Program-made: the position numbers and the translations under genes | Notes under the pieces: generated by a model | The model's input: the letters and a program-made list of their open reading frames with translations, nothing else | The model's database searches: none | What the model was told of the DNA's origin: nothing | Source of the DNA: Hypericum androsaemum | Lineage: Eukaryota > Streptophyta > Magnoliopsida > Malpighiales > Hypericaceae | Direction: 5' to 3' | NCBI GenBank assembly: GCA_963995505.1 | Contig: OZ023182.1 | Location: 16,839,619 to 16,903,618 of the forward strand | Length of the DNA stretch: 64,000 bases | Shown: positions 1 through 11,152 of the stretch, one piece after another | Numbering within the stretch: the stretch's first letter is position 1 | Layout: each line of letters opens with the position of its first letter

Positions 1-510
1 CAAAACCTATGCTAAAATTCATAAAACTACACCCCCGATGATCAATTTCTCTTCCAACTTCTATACATAAAAATCCTAGCTAAAACTTACCTTAATTTCC
101 TTCTTCTAAGTCTATATTAATATGTTCTAATCTTCACCTACTAGCTTCTTCAAGGTGTAAAATGATTTCTACTCAAATTAAGCAAAATCCTACAAAACTG
201 CTTACCTATTCTTCCAAGTTGTTGAAATCTAGCCCCTTTTCTTTTCTCTTCTTTTCCCTTCATTTTCCCCCTTTCTCCTAGTCCTTTCTCCTCTGTTTTC
301 TCTTCTAATGTTTAAGTGTTTCGTGCCTAAAGCCTGATCCAAAAGATTTTTCCTTTTATATGCATGCTAAGTACCTTAGTCATCCTACTTTGAAGTCACG
401 ATGAGGAAGCTATGCCTATTTTACCAAACGATGACTGAATATACCTAAACTCTTCTAAAACAAACCCTATTATGTTGTAACCAATTTGGTAGAAGGGTGA
501 GGATATCGCA
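1..510 (-). repeat. Partial 3' LTR of the Tekay-like element
   Basis: On the minus strand a purine-rich tract (about 511-522, AAGGAGGGGAGAC) is followed by TGCGATATCC at 510, which reads as polypurine tract then LTR start. The same sequence lies at 6140-6649. The LTR continues beyond base 1, so its full length and target duplication cannot be seen. Confidence 0.8.
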
Positions 511-570
511 GTCTCCCCTCCTTATAAAATTCGGTCCCCAAATTTACTTAATGAAAGGTTAACTTACTTG

Positions 571-3500
571 TTATACAAATAGATGTGGGTACTTAGTTTT
601 CATTTCTCTCTCCATTTCCCAAGTTGCCTCAGCCAAGGAACGATTTGTCCATTCAACCTTGACCATCAGAAGTTCTCTATTCCGAAGCTTTCTAACTTCA
701 TGATCCAAAATCCTTATTGGATTTTCTTGATACATCAAATCTCCACTTATCTCCATAATCTGTGGCTCTAAAACATGAGTAGGATCATACAGATATCGCT
801 TAAGCATGGAGACATGGAACACTGGATAAATATGCGACAAAGATGGTGGCAAAGTCAATCGATATACCACTAGTCCAACTCGCTCCAAAATCTCAAATAG
901 ACCAATATATCTAGGACTGAGTTTACCTCGTCTTCCAAACCTCATTGTTCCCTTCATAGGTGAAACCTTGAGGAAAATATGTAATCCCAACTTCCTCCAA
1001 AATCAATTACACAAGTTCGCATCATATCTTCTAATATCTGAATAACACGCTCAGACTGGCCATCTGTTTAAGGATGAAAGGCCATACTCAAATCCAAATG
1101 AGTTCCCATAGCCTCCTGAAATTGCCCCCAAAACCTTGATGTGAAATGAGTTCCAAGATCAGATACAATTGAAACTGGTACACCATGAAGGCGAATAATT
1201 TCATCCATAAATATCTGAGCAAACCTACTTGCATCATATGTACTCTTTATTGGTAGAAAATATGAAGATTTTGTCAATCTGTCTACAATAACCCATACTG
1301 CATCATAACCTCTTGAGGTAGTTGGAAGCCCTACTAACAAATCCATTGTTATTCGCTCCCACTTCCAAATTGGAATCTCTAGAGGTTGTAGTAATCCAGA
1401 AGGCCTCTGATGCTCTGCATTTACTTGTTGACAGGTCAAACACTTTGAAACAAACTTTGCAATGTCCTTTTTCATACCTTGCCACCAGTAATTGCATTTC
1501 ATACATGGAATATTTTTTTAGATTCAGGGTGCATACTATAGACTGCTTGGTGTGCTTGAGTCAATAGATCCTTTCTTAGATCTCCAATATCAGGGACAAC
1601 CACTCGAGAACCAAAATATAAGACACCATTAGCACTAAGTCAAAATTTAGGTAATTCACCCTGCTCAACTTGTTCCATCATCACAATAACCTCTGGATCC
1701 TCCCATTGCAATTCTATAACCTGTCCTCATAAGGTAGGTCTCATATGCATCTCTGCTAGAAACTTTGGCTCAATTAAGGATTTGCGACTTAAAGCATCAG
1801 CTACCATATTAGCTTTCCAAGGGTGATAATTAATGGTGCAATCATAATCCTTAAGTAACTACATCTACCTCCGCTGTCTTAAGTTCAAATCTTGTTGCTC
1901 ATAGATACACTTGAGGCTTTTTTGATCTGTATATATCTCAAACTTCTCACCATACAAGTAGTGCCTCCAAATCTTCAGTGCAAACACAACAGCTGCCATT
2001 TCTAAGTCATGGACTGGATAATTCTCTTCATGTTTCTTCAGCTGTCTAGAGGCATAAGCAATAACATTCTTGTGTTACATAAGAACACATCCCAAACCCA
2101 CTCTTGAAGCATCACAATAAACTGAATATCTACATGATCCTGAAGGTAGAACTAATACAGGTGCATGTGTTAATCGATCCTTCAATTCTTGGAAACTCTC
2201 TTCACACCTATCCATCCATTCATACTTGGTATTTTTATGAGTTAGCCGAGTTAACGGTGCTGCCAAAGTAGAGAATCCTTTGACAAATTGTCGATAATAT
2301 CCTGCTAAACCCAAAAAGCTGCGTATCTCAGTAACATTAGCTGGGGTAGGCCAATTCACAACAGCTTCCACCTTCTTTGGGTCAACTGACACTCCATCTT
2401 TAGACACCACATGTCCTAAAAATTATACTTTGAAGCCAAAACTCACACTTTGAGAATTTAGCATATAGTTTTTTCTCTCGTAGCGTCTGCAACACTTGCC
2501 TAAGATGTCTTTCATGATCCTCCTGATCAATAGAGTAAATCAATATATCATCAATAAAACAACCACAAACTGATCCAGGAAAGGCTTGAAATTCTAGTTC
2601 ATCATATCCATAAAGGCAGCTGGGGCATTAGTCAATCCAAATGGCATAACCAGAAACTCATAATGGCCATATCGAATCCTGAATACCGTCTTTGGAATGT
2701 CCATCTCTCTAATCCGCAATTGATGATACCCCGATCTCAAGTCAATGTTAGAAAACCATTTAGATCCCCGTAACTGATCAAATAAATCATCTATTCTCGG
2801 AAGAGGATATCGGTTGCGTATAGTTACCTTATTCAGCTTTCGATAGTCTATGCACAATCATAAACTCCCATCTTTCTTCTTCACAAATAGCACTGGGGCT
2901 CCCCACGGAGAAACACTGGGCCTTATGTACCCTTTATTCAACAAATCTTGCAACTGATCTTTTAACTCTTTTATTTCAGCTGGAGCCATACGATTAGGTG
3001 GTATAGAGATTGGTTCAGTTCTTGGTTCAAGATCAATACAAAATTCAATCTCCCTCTCTGGAGGTAAGCCTGATAAATTCTCTGGAAATACATCTGGGTA
3101 CTCTCTCACAATAGGAACATGATCCACCAAAACATCTTTTTTCTTTATTTCCTTTACCACAGCTAAATAGCTTGCACATCATTTTCTTAGAAATTTGCTA
3201 GCTTTTATGTAAGAGATAAGCTTTGCGGTAGTCACATTTTTCTCACCCTGAAACTCAAACTCTGCCTCATCTGTGGGATAAAAAATGACTCTTTTTCCAA
3301 AACAATCCACTACTGCATGATAAGTGGATAACACGTCCATACCCACTATGATATCAAAATCATCCATATACAATATGTATAAATCAGCCATCCATTCATG
3401 TCCACTAATTTGAATATTGCATGATCTAACAACTTCATAAATATACATAAATCCGCCCGAAGGAGTGGCAACAATCATAGACTCATCCAAACATACAGGC

Positions 3501-3630
3501 ATAGCATCCAAACATTGAACCTATTGAGATGACACAAAAGAGTGTGTAGAACCCGAATCAAATAGAATGCGTGCATAAGATGATCCAATGTGAAGGTTAC
3601 CTGATACCACAGTTGTTTCATATGTGATTA
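571..3630 (-). pseudogene. Decayed pol (protease-RT-RNase H-integrase-chromodomain) of the Tekay-like element
   Basis: Read on the minus strand: protease with FDSGSTHSFVS near 3545-3580, followed by an in-frame TAG; RT segment 2858-3160; RT palm start CIDYRKLNK with FGLTNAP (2594-2857); a frameshifted IDDILIY region near 2530-2550; RT/RNase H part 2075-2410 ([30 protein letters not shown]); integrase 1068-1502 (CLTCQQVNAEHQ zinc half, DLLVGLP, SDLGTHFTS); integrase C-terminus plus chromodomain 571-990 ([25 protein letters not shown]). Each block is interrupted by stops or shifts. Intact relatives encode one continuous polyprotein. Confidence 0.88.
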
Positions 3631-4230
3631 TTTGATGACCTTATTTGTGAAGTGGTCCTTTTGTCATCGTAGTCTTGTGTTAGTATTTGGGTTTGATGAA
3701 GACGACTGGTTGGTTAAATACATGTTACTTATAATATTTGCTTACTAAGTATTTCAAAACACTTATCCCTTACTTTAATCAACAGGTGAAGAGGTTTAAG
3801 CCGTGGTTTGCATCTGGAGAAGCTTTACCCTCTGAGTTCAGCCCGTTATCTTCCATCTCGGGCTACATTTGAAGGTCTCCAGATGGTCTTTCTCTTTTGT
3901 AATCTAGGTCGCTCCATTGTACATATTTGTTGGTCTTTTGACATATGACCTTAGCTTAATGTTAATATGTAATATATGTGTAAATTATGTTTATGTTTTA
4001 AAAGGATGTGTTTTGATGATACTATGTTGGAGATGTGTACTCCAACTTTTGAATTATGTCTACCAGGTTTGGATAACGTTGGAAGAGACAACGTTGTTGA
4101 AAAATATTTTTTGACGATTTCTGTTAATGAGAATAATGTGTTATTTTTTAGGCTTGCTAGGTTATGATTTATTTTATTAAGTTTGACATAATCTAGCGTC
4201 GGTCATCGACCATAAATTTGGGTCGTGACA
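3630..4230 (+). repeat. LTR terminal segment lying inside the inverted block
   Basis: The tract ends GGGTCGTGACA at 4230, directly before a tRNA-Met primer site, which is the usual end of a plant gypsy 5' LTR. It reads plus, opposite to the pol genes, and should be the missing downstream part of the 5' LTR that starts at 6649. This cannot be proven here because the matching part of the other LTR is off the left edge. Confidence 0.6.
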
Positions 4231-4234
4231 GACT

Positions 4235-4246
4235 TGGTATCAGAGC
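4235..4246 (+). other. Primer binding site, initiator tRNA-Met
   Basis: TGGTATCAGAGC, the complement of the plant initiator tRNA-Met 3' end, a few bases after the LTR end at 4230 and about 150 bases before the gag start. Confidence 0.85.
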
Positions 4247-4392
4247 ACGGTCAGAGCTCTAGGTTTGAGCCTAGCTTGTTATTTGAATTATGTGTTGTGT
4301 ATAATGGAGCATAGGATTTGTCATGTCCTTGTCCTCTTTTATTGTGCCCATCCTTTGGTATGCTTAATTCTGACTTATTTGTATAGGAGGAT

Positions 4393-5690
4393 ATGACAGT
4401 TACACGTAGTGGTATGGATACGGTTAGAGAGCATGGTGAAAGCTCCCAAGGTCAGAGGAAGGATGTTGCATCTGAGACTACACCACCAGTTGAGGCCACT
4501 ACCGCTGGTAGGATCATTAGAGATGAGATTCCACCACCTATTGCTATTGTTCCTACTTCTGAGATGGAGAGGCAGGGTGCTGATGGTGTAAACAGAGTTA
4601 TGAAAGTAATGGAGAAATTCATCGCTACTCAGCAAACATAATTAGAGCAGAATGTTACATTAACTGCTAAAGATGACTCTTTGGGTGAGTTCTTGAAGTT
4701 GAATCCACCAATATTTTTTGGCTTAAGTGATGATCCTCAAATATTCATTGATGAGATAGAGAAGAGGAGAAGGATCTTAAGGTGTTATAAAGAGAGAATG
4801 GTGGAGTTGGCTTCATTTAAGTTGGTAGGTGTGGCTGGAGTTTGGTTTCAGAATGAGGGATCATATGCGTGAACTTGGGAGATCTTTACTAAGGCCTTGT
4901 TAGATCGGTTCTTACCAGAGAGTTTGAAAGATGCTCGAGCTTTTGAATTTGAGCAATTGGTGAAGACTCCAGAGATGATAGTATCTTAATATGATGAGAG
5001 GTTCACTTATCTATCACGGTATACAAAACATCTGGTTTCTGATGATGAGAAGAAGGTGAAGAGGTTTGTTCGTGGACTTGATGATTCTATGTTCAAAGTT
5101 ATGTATTCTTGTGGTTTCGAGACATATGCAGCTGCAGTAGATTGTGCTCGAACCTTGGAGATGCGAGATAATGAACATCGAGTGGTCCAAAGTTAACCAA
5201 AATTTCAGAAGTTTGATAAGCCACCACAAAGGAGTTCCAATCAAGGCTTTAGACAGCAAGAAAGATGGACCAACAATCTGCCAGTATCATCTAGGAGTGG
5301 AGGACCAGTTGGAAGATTTGGTAGAGGGAAGGATTTTCGTGGTCAGCAATTCAATAAGAACCAATCCAATAATTTCAGGAGATGCCAAAGTTGTGGTAAA
5401 CAACATCCTGGAGATGTTTGTTACAAAAGGACAGGAGCTTATTTTCGTTGTGGTATGCAAGGTCACTTGGTAAAAGACTGTCCTACAATTGGTCAGCATA
5501 AGCAAGTGGCAAGTTTGATAGTTAGGCCACTAACACAAGAGTTTTCTCGACCACAAGTTTAGCAGGGCAATCTACTTGATCAAAGAGAAGTAGATTTGAG
5601 GATTGAGGGACCTAAGTCTGATAGTGGAGGAGGCGGTGCACACTCTAGAGTGTATGCATTGACCAGGAGAGATGCTACCAAACATTCCAA
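4393..5690 (+). pseudogene. Decayed gag of the Tekay-like element (inverted relative to pol)
   Basis: Starts MTVTRSGMD and continues through a capsid region (LNPPIFFGLSDDPQ, FIDEIEK, VWFQNEG, RFLPESLKDARAFEFEQL, YDERFTYLSRY, FVRGLDD) to two zinc knuckles (CQSCGKQHPGDVC, then YFRCGMQGHLVKDC, where the first cysteine has become tyrosine). It ends ARVYALTRRDAT at the inversion breakpoint. Five in-frame stops (near 4639, 4870, 4987, 5195 and 5560) each sit where a CAA, CAG or CGA codon would be expected. The coding continues in the minus-strand protease ending near 3630. Confidence 0.85.
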
Positions 5691-5699
5691 ACACACATA

Positions 5700-6649
5700 A
5701 TGCATATTGACCAAAATATATTGACCACATATCCAAATTCATACCAAAAGAGTCCCATATCACGAATTGGGCAAAATAGCCCCAAATAGACAAACAATCC
5801 ACATACATCATCAAATCTCATATTGACAAAAACTAATCATATAACCATACTTTAAACCAATCAAAAGTATACCAAATTATACATATCACCCACGTCTTGT
5901 TAACTAAACACATATTACAAAGAATATCCACTTACTAGACAATGGTTGCTCAAACCATTCAAAGAGAAGCTTCGTGCTTCGTTTTACAACTCGTGGCACT
6001 CAGATTCAAAACGTCGGTTAACTAGTCAAAAAAATATAAACCACTATCATTACCAGCCTCTCAAGCATGTAATTAGATCCTAGGTAACATAAAAATATCT
6101 TAGTTCATTTCTTAGATTCGGATTTACACAAGGCAGCCCCAAAACCTATGCTAAAATTTACAAAACTACACCCCCGATGATCAAATTCTCTTCCAACTTC
6201 TATACATAAAAATCCTAGCTAAAACTTACCTTAATTTCCTTCTTCTAGGTCTATATTAATCTGTTCTAATCTTCACCTACTAGCTTCTTCAAGGTGTAAA
6301 ATGATTTCTACTCAAATTAAGCAAAATCCTACAAAACTACTTACATATTCTTCCAAGTTGTTGAAATCTGGCCCCTTTTCTTTTCTCTTCTTTTCCCTTC
6401 ATTTTCCCCATGTCTCCTAGTCCTTTCTCCTCTGTTTTCTCTTCTAATGTTCAAGTGTTTCGTGCCTAAAGCCTGATCCAAAAGATTTTTCCTTTTATAT
6501 GCATGCTAAGTAGATTAGTCATCCTACTTTGAAGTCATGATGAGGAAGCTACGCCTATTTTACCAAACAATGACTGACTATACCTAAACTCTTCTAAAAC
6601 AAACCCTATTATGTTGTAACCAATTTGGTAGAAGGGTGAGGATATCGCA
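5700..6649 (-). repeat. 5' LTR (upstream part) of the Tekay-like element
   Basis: On the minus strand it begins TGCGATATCC at 6649. Its first 510 bases match 1-510. It runs down to the inversion breakpoint near 5690-5700. Flanking bases after 6649 are TTAGT; the matching duplication at the other end is outside the window. Confidence 0.75.
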
Positions 6650-6851
6650 TTAGTAGTCTCAATCCCAGGAAAAAAAAGAGTAATGCTCTCAATTTTTTTA
6701 TTAGATTTCAATTTTTTCATTTAACTGTACCAAACTTACCCTTGCAATAGCCTATTGAACAAGTTGCTATCTTTTTGAATACGTGACTTTGTCTTTCTTA
6801 TTGCGATATTAATTTATATTAATCTGTTTGATTTTGTATTTCTGATCAGTT

Positions 6852-7463
6852 ATGGATAAGTACGTGATAAAATGTAAGAGGCCTATTGACGAAGTTAGTG
6901 GTTCTAAAAATACATAAAGTAGTTTCAAGCAAACTTATGTCGAGATTGATTTGGAAAATCTTCCTTCAAATTATGGTTTGAGACCAAGGAGACACGATTT
7001 TTAGAAAAAAAAATTTGGAACTGTGGCACGTTCTTTTAATCCCGTTTGGTTTGATGACCATAAAAATTGGCTGGAGTATAGCATAAACAAAGAAGCTGCA
7101 TTTTGTCTTTGTTGCTATTTATGTAAGTCTGAAAATGACAAGCACGGAGGTGGAGACTCCTTTGTTGTGGAAGAGGTTCGATATTTTGGCTCAGAAGTTG
7201 GTGCAAACACAGAGAGATCTCATTTATCCTACGGTATTTCGGCTCCTGAAATTAGCTTTGATATTGCTGGTTGCGACTGCAAGTGTTGAGAGAATATTTT
7301 TTTCCGTGAATATTTGAAGAATCGTCTTCGCAACAAGATGGGAGATCAATTGCTAGCTGATTGTTTAATTACATATATCGAGAAAGATATATTTGATTGT
7401 ATTGACAATGTAGCTATTATGGAGCAATTTCAACGCATAAATAATCGTAGAGGACAATTATAA
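6852..7463 (+). pseudogene. hAT-type transposase remnant (TTF-type zinc finger protein with hAT dimerisation domain)
   Basis: The N-terminal part reads MDKYVIKCKRP, then LPSNYGLRPRRHDF, then FNPVWFDDHKNWLEYS with AAFCLCCYLC, the TTF-type zinc finger of this family. After a large internal deletion, a second frame gives the C-terminal hAT dimerisation motif (YPTVFRLLKLALILLVATASVERIF, split here by frame changes; then RLRNKMGDQLLADCLITYIE and a stop at 7463). Full-length relatives are about 700-800 residues; here only about 200 codons remain, with several stops. Terminal repeats were not identified. Confidence 0.75.
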
Positions 7464-7877
7464 ATGTTGTAATTACATACGTTGAACTTTTTGAAAAAAA
7501 TTATATTGGCCCCACTCTCCAAATTTTCTGGCTTTGCCCCTGGTGATAATGGCATTTGTTTTTGTGACAGCGGCATGTGTCATTTATGGTCTGGCGCCCG
7601 TAGCTTTTTTTCATTTTGGTCCTCATATTTTAGCATTTTTGTAAAAAAGTCCCGCTGGCATGCCCCGTTTATGATATTGGCATGCGCAGTTATGTGATAA
7701 TGGCATTTGTTTCCGGCTTGTGTTTGCATGTGGCTTCTTTTATTTTGATCCCTGTATTTTAGTATTTTTGTAAAAAAGCCCCCACGTTTCTTCATTCCGA
7801 AAGGTTCGGAATAGGGGCATTCCGTAAGGTTCGGAATAGGGGTATTCCGTACCCAATCGAACCCCAAGATGAAAGAG
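7464..7877. repeat. Non-coding repeat tract with short duplications
   Basis: Two diverged copies of a segment containing tattttagtatttttgtaaaaaag lie near 7620-7650 and 7745-7780, each with GATAATGGCAT-type words nearby. Two ~26-base units containing GGTTCGGAATAGGGG follow at about 7796-7850. Related wording occurs at 24985-25165. No coding capacity is visible. Confidence 0.5.
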
Positions 7878-8176
7878 TGTCACAAACCAATATGAAAGAT
7901 AGGAGAATTTGTAGGGAAAGAAGGTAGGAAGAGAAGACAGAGGGTTGAGAAGAAGAGAAGTAGAGAAAGTAGAGAGTAATTGGATTATAATAATGCAATG
8001 ACATTAACGGAAAAAGCAAGTACATATTTATACCTCTCTAAGAGAAGTTGTCTAACAACTCACTAGCCACGTATGTGACATGACAGCAACTAACTTAGCT
8101 GGAAAATGGGAATAACAACCAACTAGAAATAAGAAAATCACACATAACCACTAAGCATGGAAATAGGGTCGTGACA
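7878..8176 (-). repeat. 3' LTR of the Reina-like element
   Basis: Begins TGTCACAAACC and ends GGGTCGTGACA on the plus strand. It matches 12704-13037 but lacks a ~48 base stretch present there (about 12912-12959). Confidence 0.92.
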
Positions 8177-8216
8177 TTTGGCCCCGGTTGACAGAATTCT
8201 TGTCCCAAGAATTCAA

Positions 8217-11124
8217 GCAGCATACAACGCGACCACACTAGGGAACTTAGACTTTATCACATTGTAATCCTCCCAAGTAGCATCATCGTTATGTAAGTTA
8301 GCCCATTTGATCAAGACCTGGACTACTTCCTTATTGTTTCGCTTGACGAGACGTCGATCTTAGATTGCTTCGGGTTCAGACTTCAGCATGCCCTCTTCGC
8401 TGGTAAGAGTGGCAAACTCACCACGACATCTCCGCTTCCGAGGGAGGTAACTCGAGGGAGGTAACTCAAGCTTGTAAGCAACCGAACCAACTCGAGCCAG
8501 CACCTTAAATGGGCCATAGTACTTGGCTGAGAGCTTGATGCTTGAGCGAATGGCCAAGGTCGACTGCTTATAAGGCTGCAGCCTTAGGAAGACCCAATCT
8601 CCAACCATGAATTCCCGCTCGATGCGACCCTTGTCTGCTTGTAACTTCATCCGATGTTGAGCTTGGGTGAGGGAGTCAGCTAAGAGTCGCACCATTTGAG
8701 CTTGACGAGTTGTGAAATCAGCTACCACAGCTACGGAAGATTGCTCTTCCTTAAGGCCGGGAATTGGAGGAGGCGTGTACCCATAAACAACCTCAAAGGG
8801 AGAGCACTTGATGGCTGACTGATGAGCACTGTTGTACCAAAGTTTCACAAGCGAGAGCCACTTCGACCAGCTTCCGGGATATTGGAAACACATGACTCGC
8901 AAGTAGTGTTCAAGGCATTGATTTAATCTTTCGGTCTGACCATCAGTTTGGGGATGATAAGCAGAACTGAGTTGTAACTTTATCCCAAAAGAATTGAACA
9001 GCTCCCGCCAAACATTGCTTGTAAACACCTTGTCCCGATCTGATACGATGGTCTCTGGTAAGCCGTGAAGCTTGAACACATTGTCCAGGAGAATATGTGC
9101 CACTTGAATTACCGAATATGGATGGGACAAGGGGAGGAAATGCCCGTATTTGGAGAAACGGTCTACGACCACGAGGATCGTATCCTTGCCACCTGATTTT
9201 GGGAGACCATCGACAAAGTCCATGGCAATATCTCTCCAACCTCCTTCCAGTACAGCCAGCGGTTGGAGTAACCCCGGGCTTGCGACGTGTTCTGCCTTAC
9301 ACCTTTGACAAGTATCATAATTGGCAACAAAAGTGGTGACGTTAGCTTTGAGGCCAGGCCAATAAAAATACTTTTTCACCTTCATATATGTCACCAACCG
9401 CCCGAATGACCACCAATAGCGGAATCATGAAGTTGACAAATAATTTCTTAGCGTAATGTCCCTTATTTGCTTACAAAAATATGCCCTTTGTACCGCAACA
9501 TCCCTTGAAAGAGCTTATAGTGCGGGTGGCTGGTTGGAGCTACTGCCAATTTCGAAATAAATTGTTTGGCCTTTTCGTCACCCACGTAGCTTGCTTCTAC
9601 CGTAGCTCTCCATTCTGGAACAACCGAAGATATCACATGGATCTCCTCCGATGTTGGGGCAGTCGCTTGTAGGCATGAAAGGGCATCAGCCACCTTGTTC
9701 TCAAATCCCTGTTTGTATTCAATCTTGAAGTCCAATCCCATCAAACGGGACACACCCTTTCGCTGTAGGTTGGTGTGTACTTTCTGGTCCAAGAGGAACC
9801 GCAAGCTCCGGTGGTCGGTCTTGATGGTGAATGGTGCGCCCTCTAGATAATGCCTCCAATGATTGATACCTGACAAGACGGCCATCAACTCTTTCTCGTA
9901 CACTACTAATCTAGCATTCCTAGGCCCCAATGCTTTACTCATATATGCGATTGGCCTCCCTCCTTGAGTTAGGACAGCCCCAATTCCTCGGTCGGAAGCA
10001 TCTGTTTCAAGCACAAATTCACAAAAGAAATGAGGATAAGCGAGCACCGGAGTGCTTGATAAGAGAGCTTTCTGCTGTGCAAAAGCTTCATCCGCCTCTG
10101 AGGTCCACCAAAACCCATCTTTTTTGAGCAATTTAGTTAGCGATTGGGCCACCGTCCCGTAATTGCGGATAAACTTCCTGTAGTACCCTGTCAGACCAAG
10201 GAAACCACGAAGCTCTCGGACTAATTTTGGTGTTGGCCAGGAAAGCATCGATTCCACCTTCTTTGGGTCCGTGCTTACTCCCTCCTCGGAAATGACGTGG
10301 CCTAGATAATCCACCCGTGATACACCGAACTCGCACTTTGACAATTTGAGGCAGAATTGCTTTTCTCGTAATAGTCCTAACACCATCGAGAGATACTCTA
10401 AATGAAGGTGCACTTCCTTGCTATAAATTAAGATGTCGTCAAAGAACACCAATACAAAATGACGTAAATATGGCGCTAGCACCTCGTTCATAAGAGATTA
10501 GAATATTACTGGAGCATTAGTGAGTCCGAAAGGCAGCACCCGGAACTCGTAATGGCCATTATGTGTCCGAAAAGCCATCTTTGGAATATCGTCCATCTTT
10601 ATGCGAATCTGATGATAACCTGCACGAAGATCAAGCTTAGAGAATACCTTAGCCCCGTGGAGTTCATCTAGCTGGTCGTCGATAATGGGGATGGGATATT
10701 TGTCTTTCACTGTGCGGCTATTGAGTTGACGGTAGTCAACGCACATCCTCTAGCTCCCATCTTTTTTTTGAATGAGTAGAATGGGTGATGCGAACGGGCT
10801 CCGGCTATGTTGGATGAATCCGGACTCTAAAAGCTATTGCACTTGCGCCTCAATCTCCGCTCGCTGGAAATAAGGGTACCTGTAAGGCATTATGGACACC
10901 GCGGATGACCCCAGAATTAGAGAGATTCCATAGTCATGTGACCTTTCTGGAGGAAGTGATCGAGGCTCAGCAAAAAGGTCTTCAAATGATTGGAGCAGAT
11001 TGTGCAATTGGTTCCAGAATTTAGTCGAGAATTCCTTCCCTCCAAAGTTACTGATCTCCAATGCACAAATGATTTCATCATTCAATAATATCTTCAGTTG
11101 CTCATAATAATCCCAAAAATCCAA
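8217..11124 (-). pseudogene. Decayed pol of the Reina-like element (RT, RNase H, integrase, chromodomain)
   Basis: Minus-strand blocks in order: 10834-11124 linker/RT start; 10498-10746 RT ([30 protein letters not shown]); 9463-10491 RT catalytic FDDILIYSKE, DPKKVESM, RNase H (LETDASDRGIGAVLTQ, FTIKTDHRSL); 8360-9397 integrase (CQRCKAEH, MDFVDGLPKS, VSDRDKVFTS, HPQTDGQTER). After a stop at 8361 the frame continues into a chromodomain-like end (KEVVQVLIKW, DDATWED) with a terminator near 8217. Lesions: stops near 10495, 10748 and 10830, a frameshift near 9400 inside the HHCC finger, and the stop at 8361. Confidence 0.9.
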
Positions 11125-11152
11125 GCTGCTCCATCGAGGTTACACATATCGA

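Larger units (their letters stand above)
1..6649 (-). mobile_element. Ty3/gypsy chromovirus (Tekay/Del-like), degenerate, internally inverted, left end outside window
   Basis: Minus-strand element. Its 3' LTR is cut by the window start (1-510) and its 5' LTR begins at 6649; positions 1-510 and 6140-6649 are near identical with no net length change. Protease, RT, RNase H, integrase and a C-terminal chromodomain are on the minus strand (571-3630). The LTR end, primer binding site and gag (3630-5690) are on the plus strand. Since gag stops exactly where the minus-strand protease begins, the simplest reading is one element whose middle was inverted. Many stop codons and frameshifts show it is dead. 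The Tekay/Del assignment rests on the chromodomain after integrase and on the tRNA-Met primer site (family knowledge). Confidence 0.85.
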
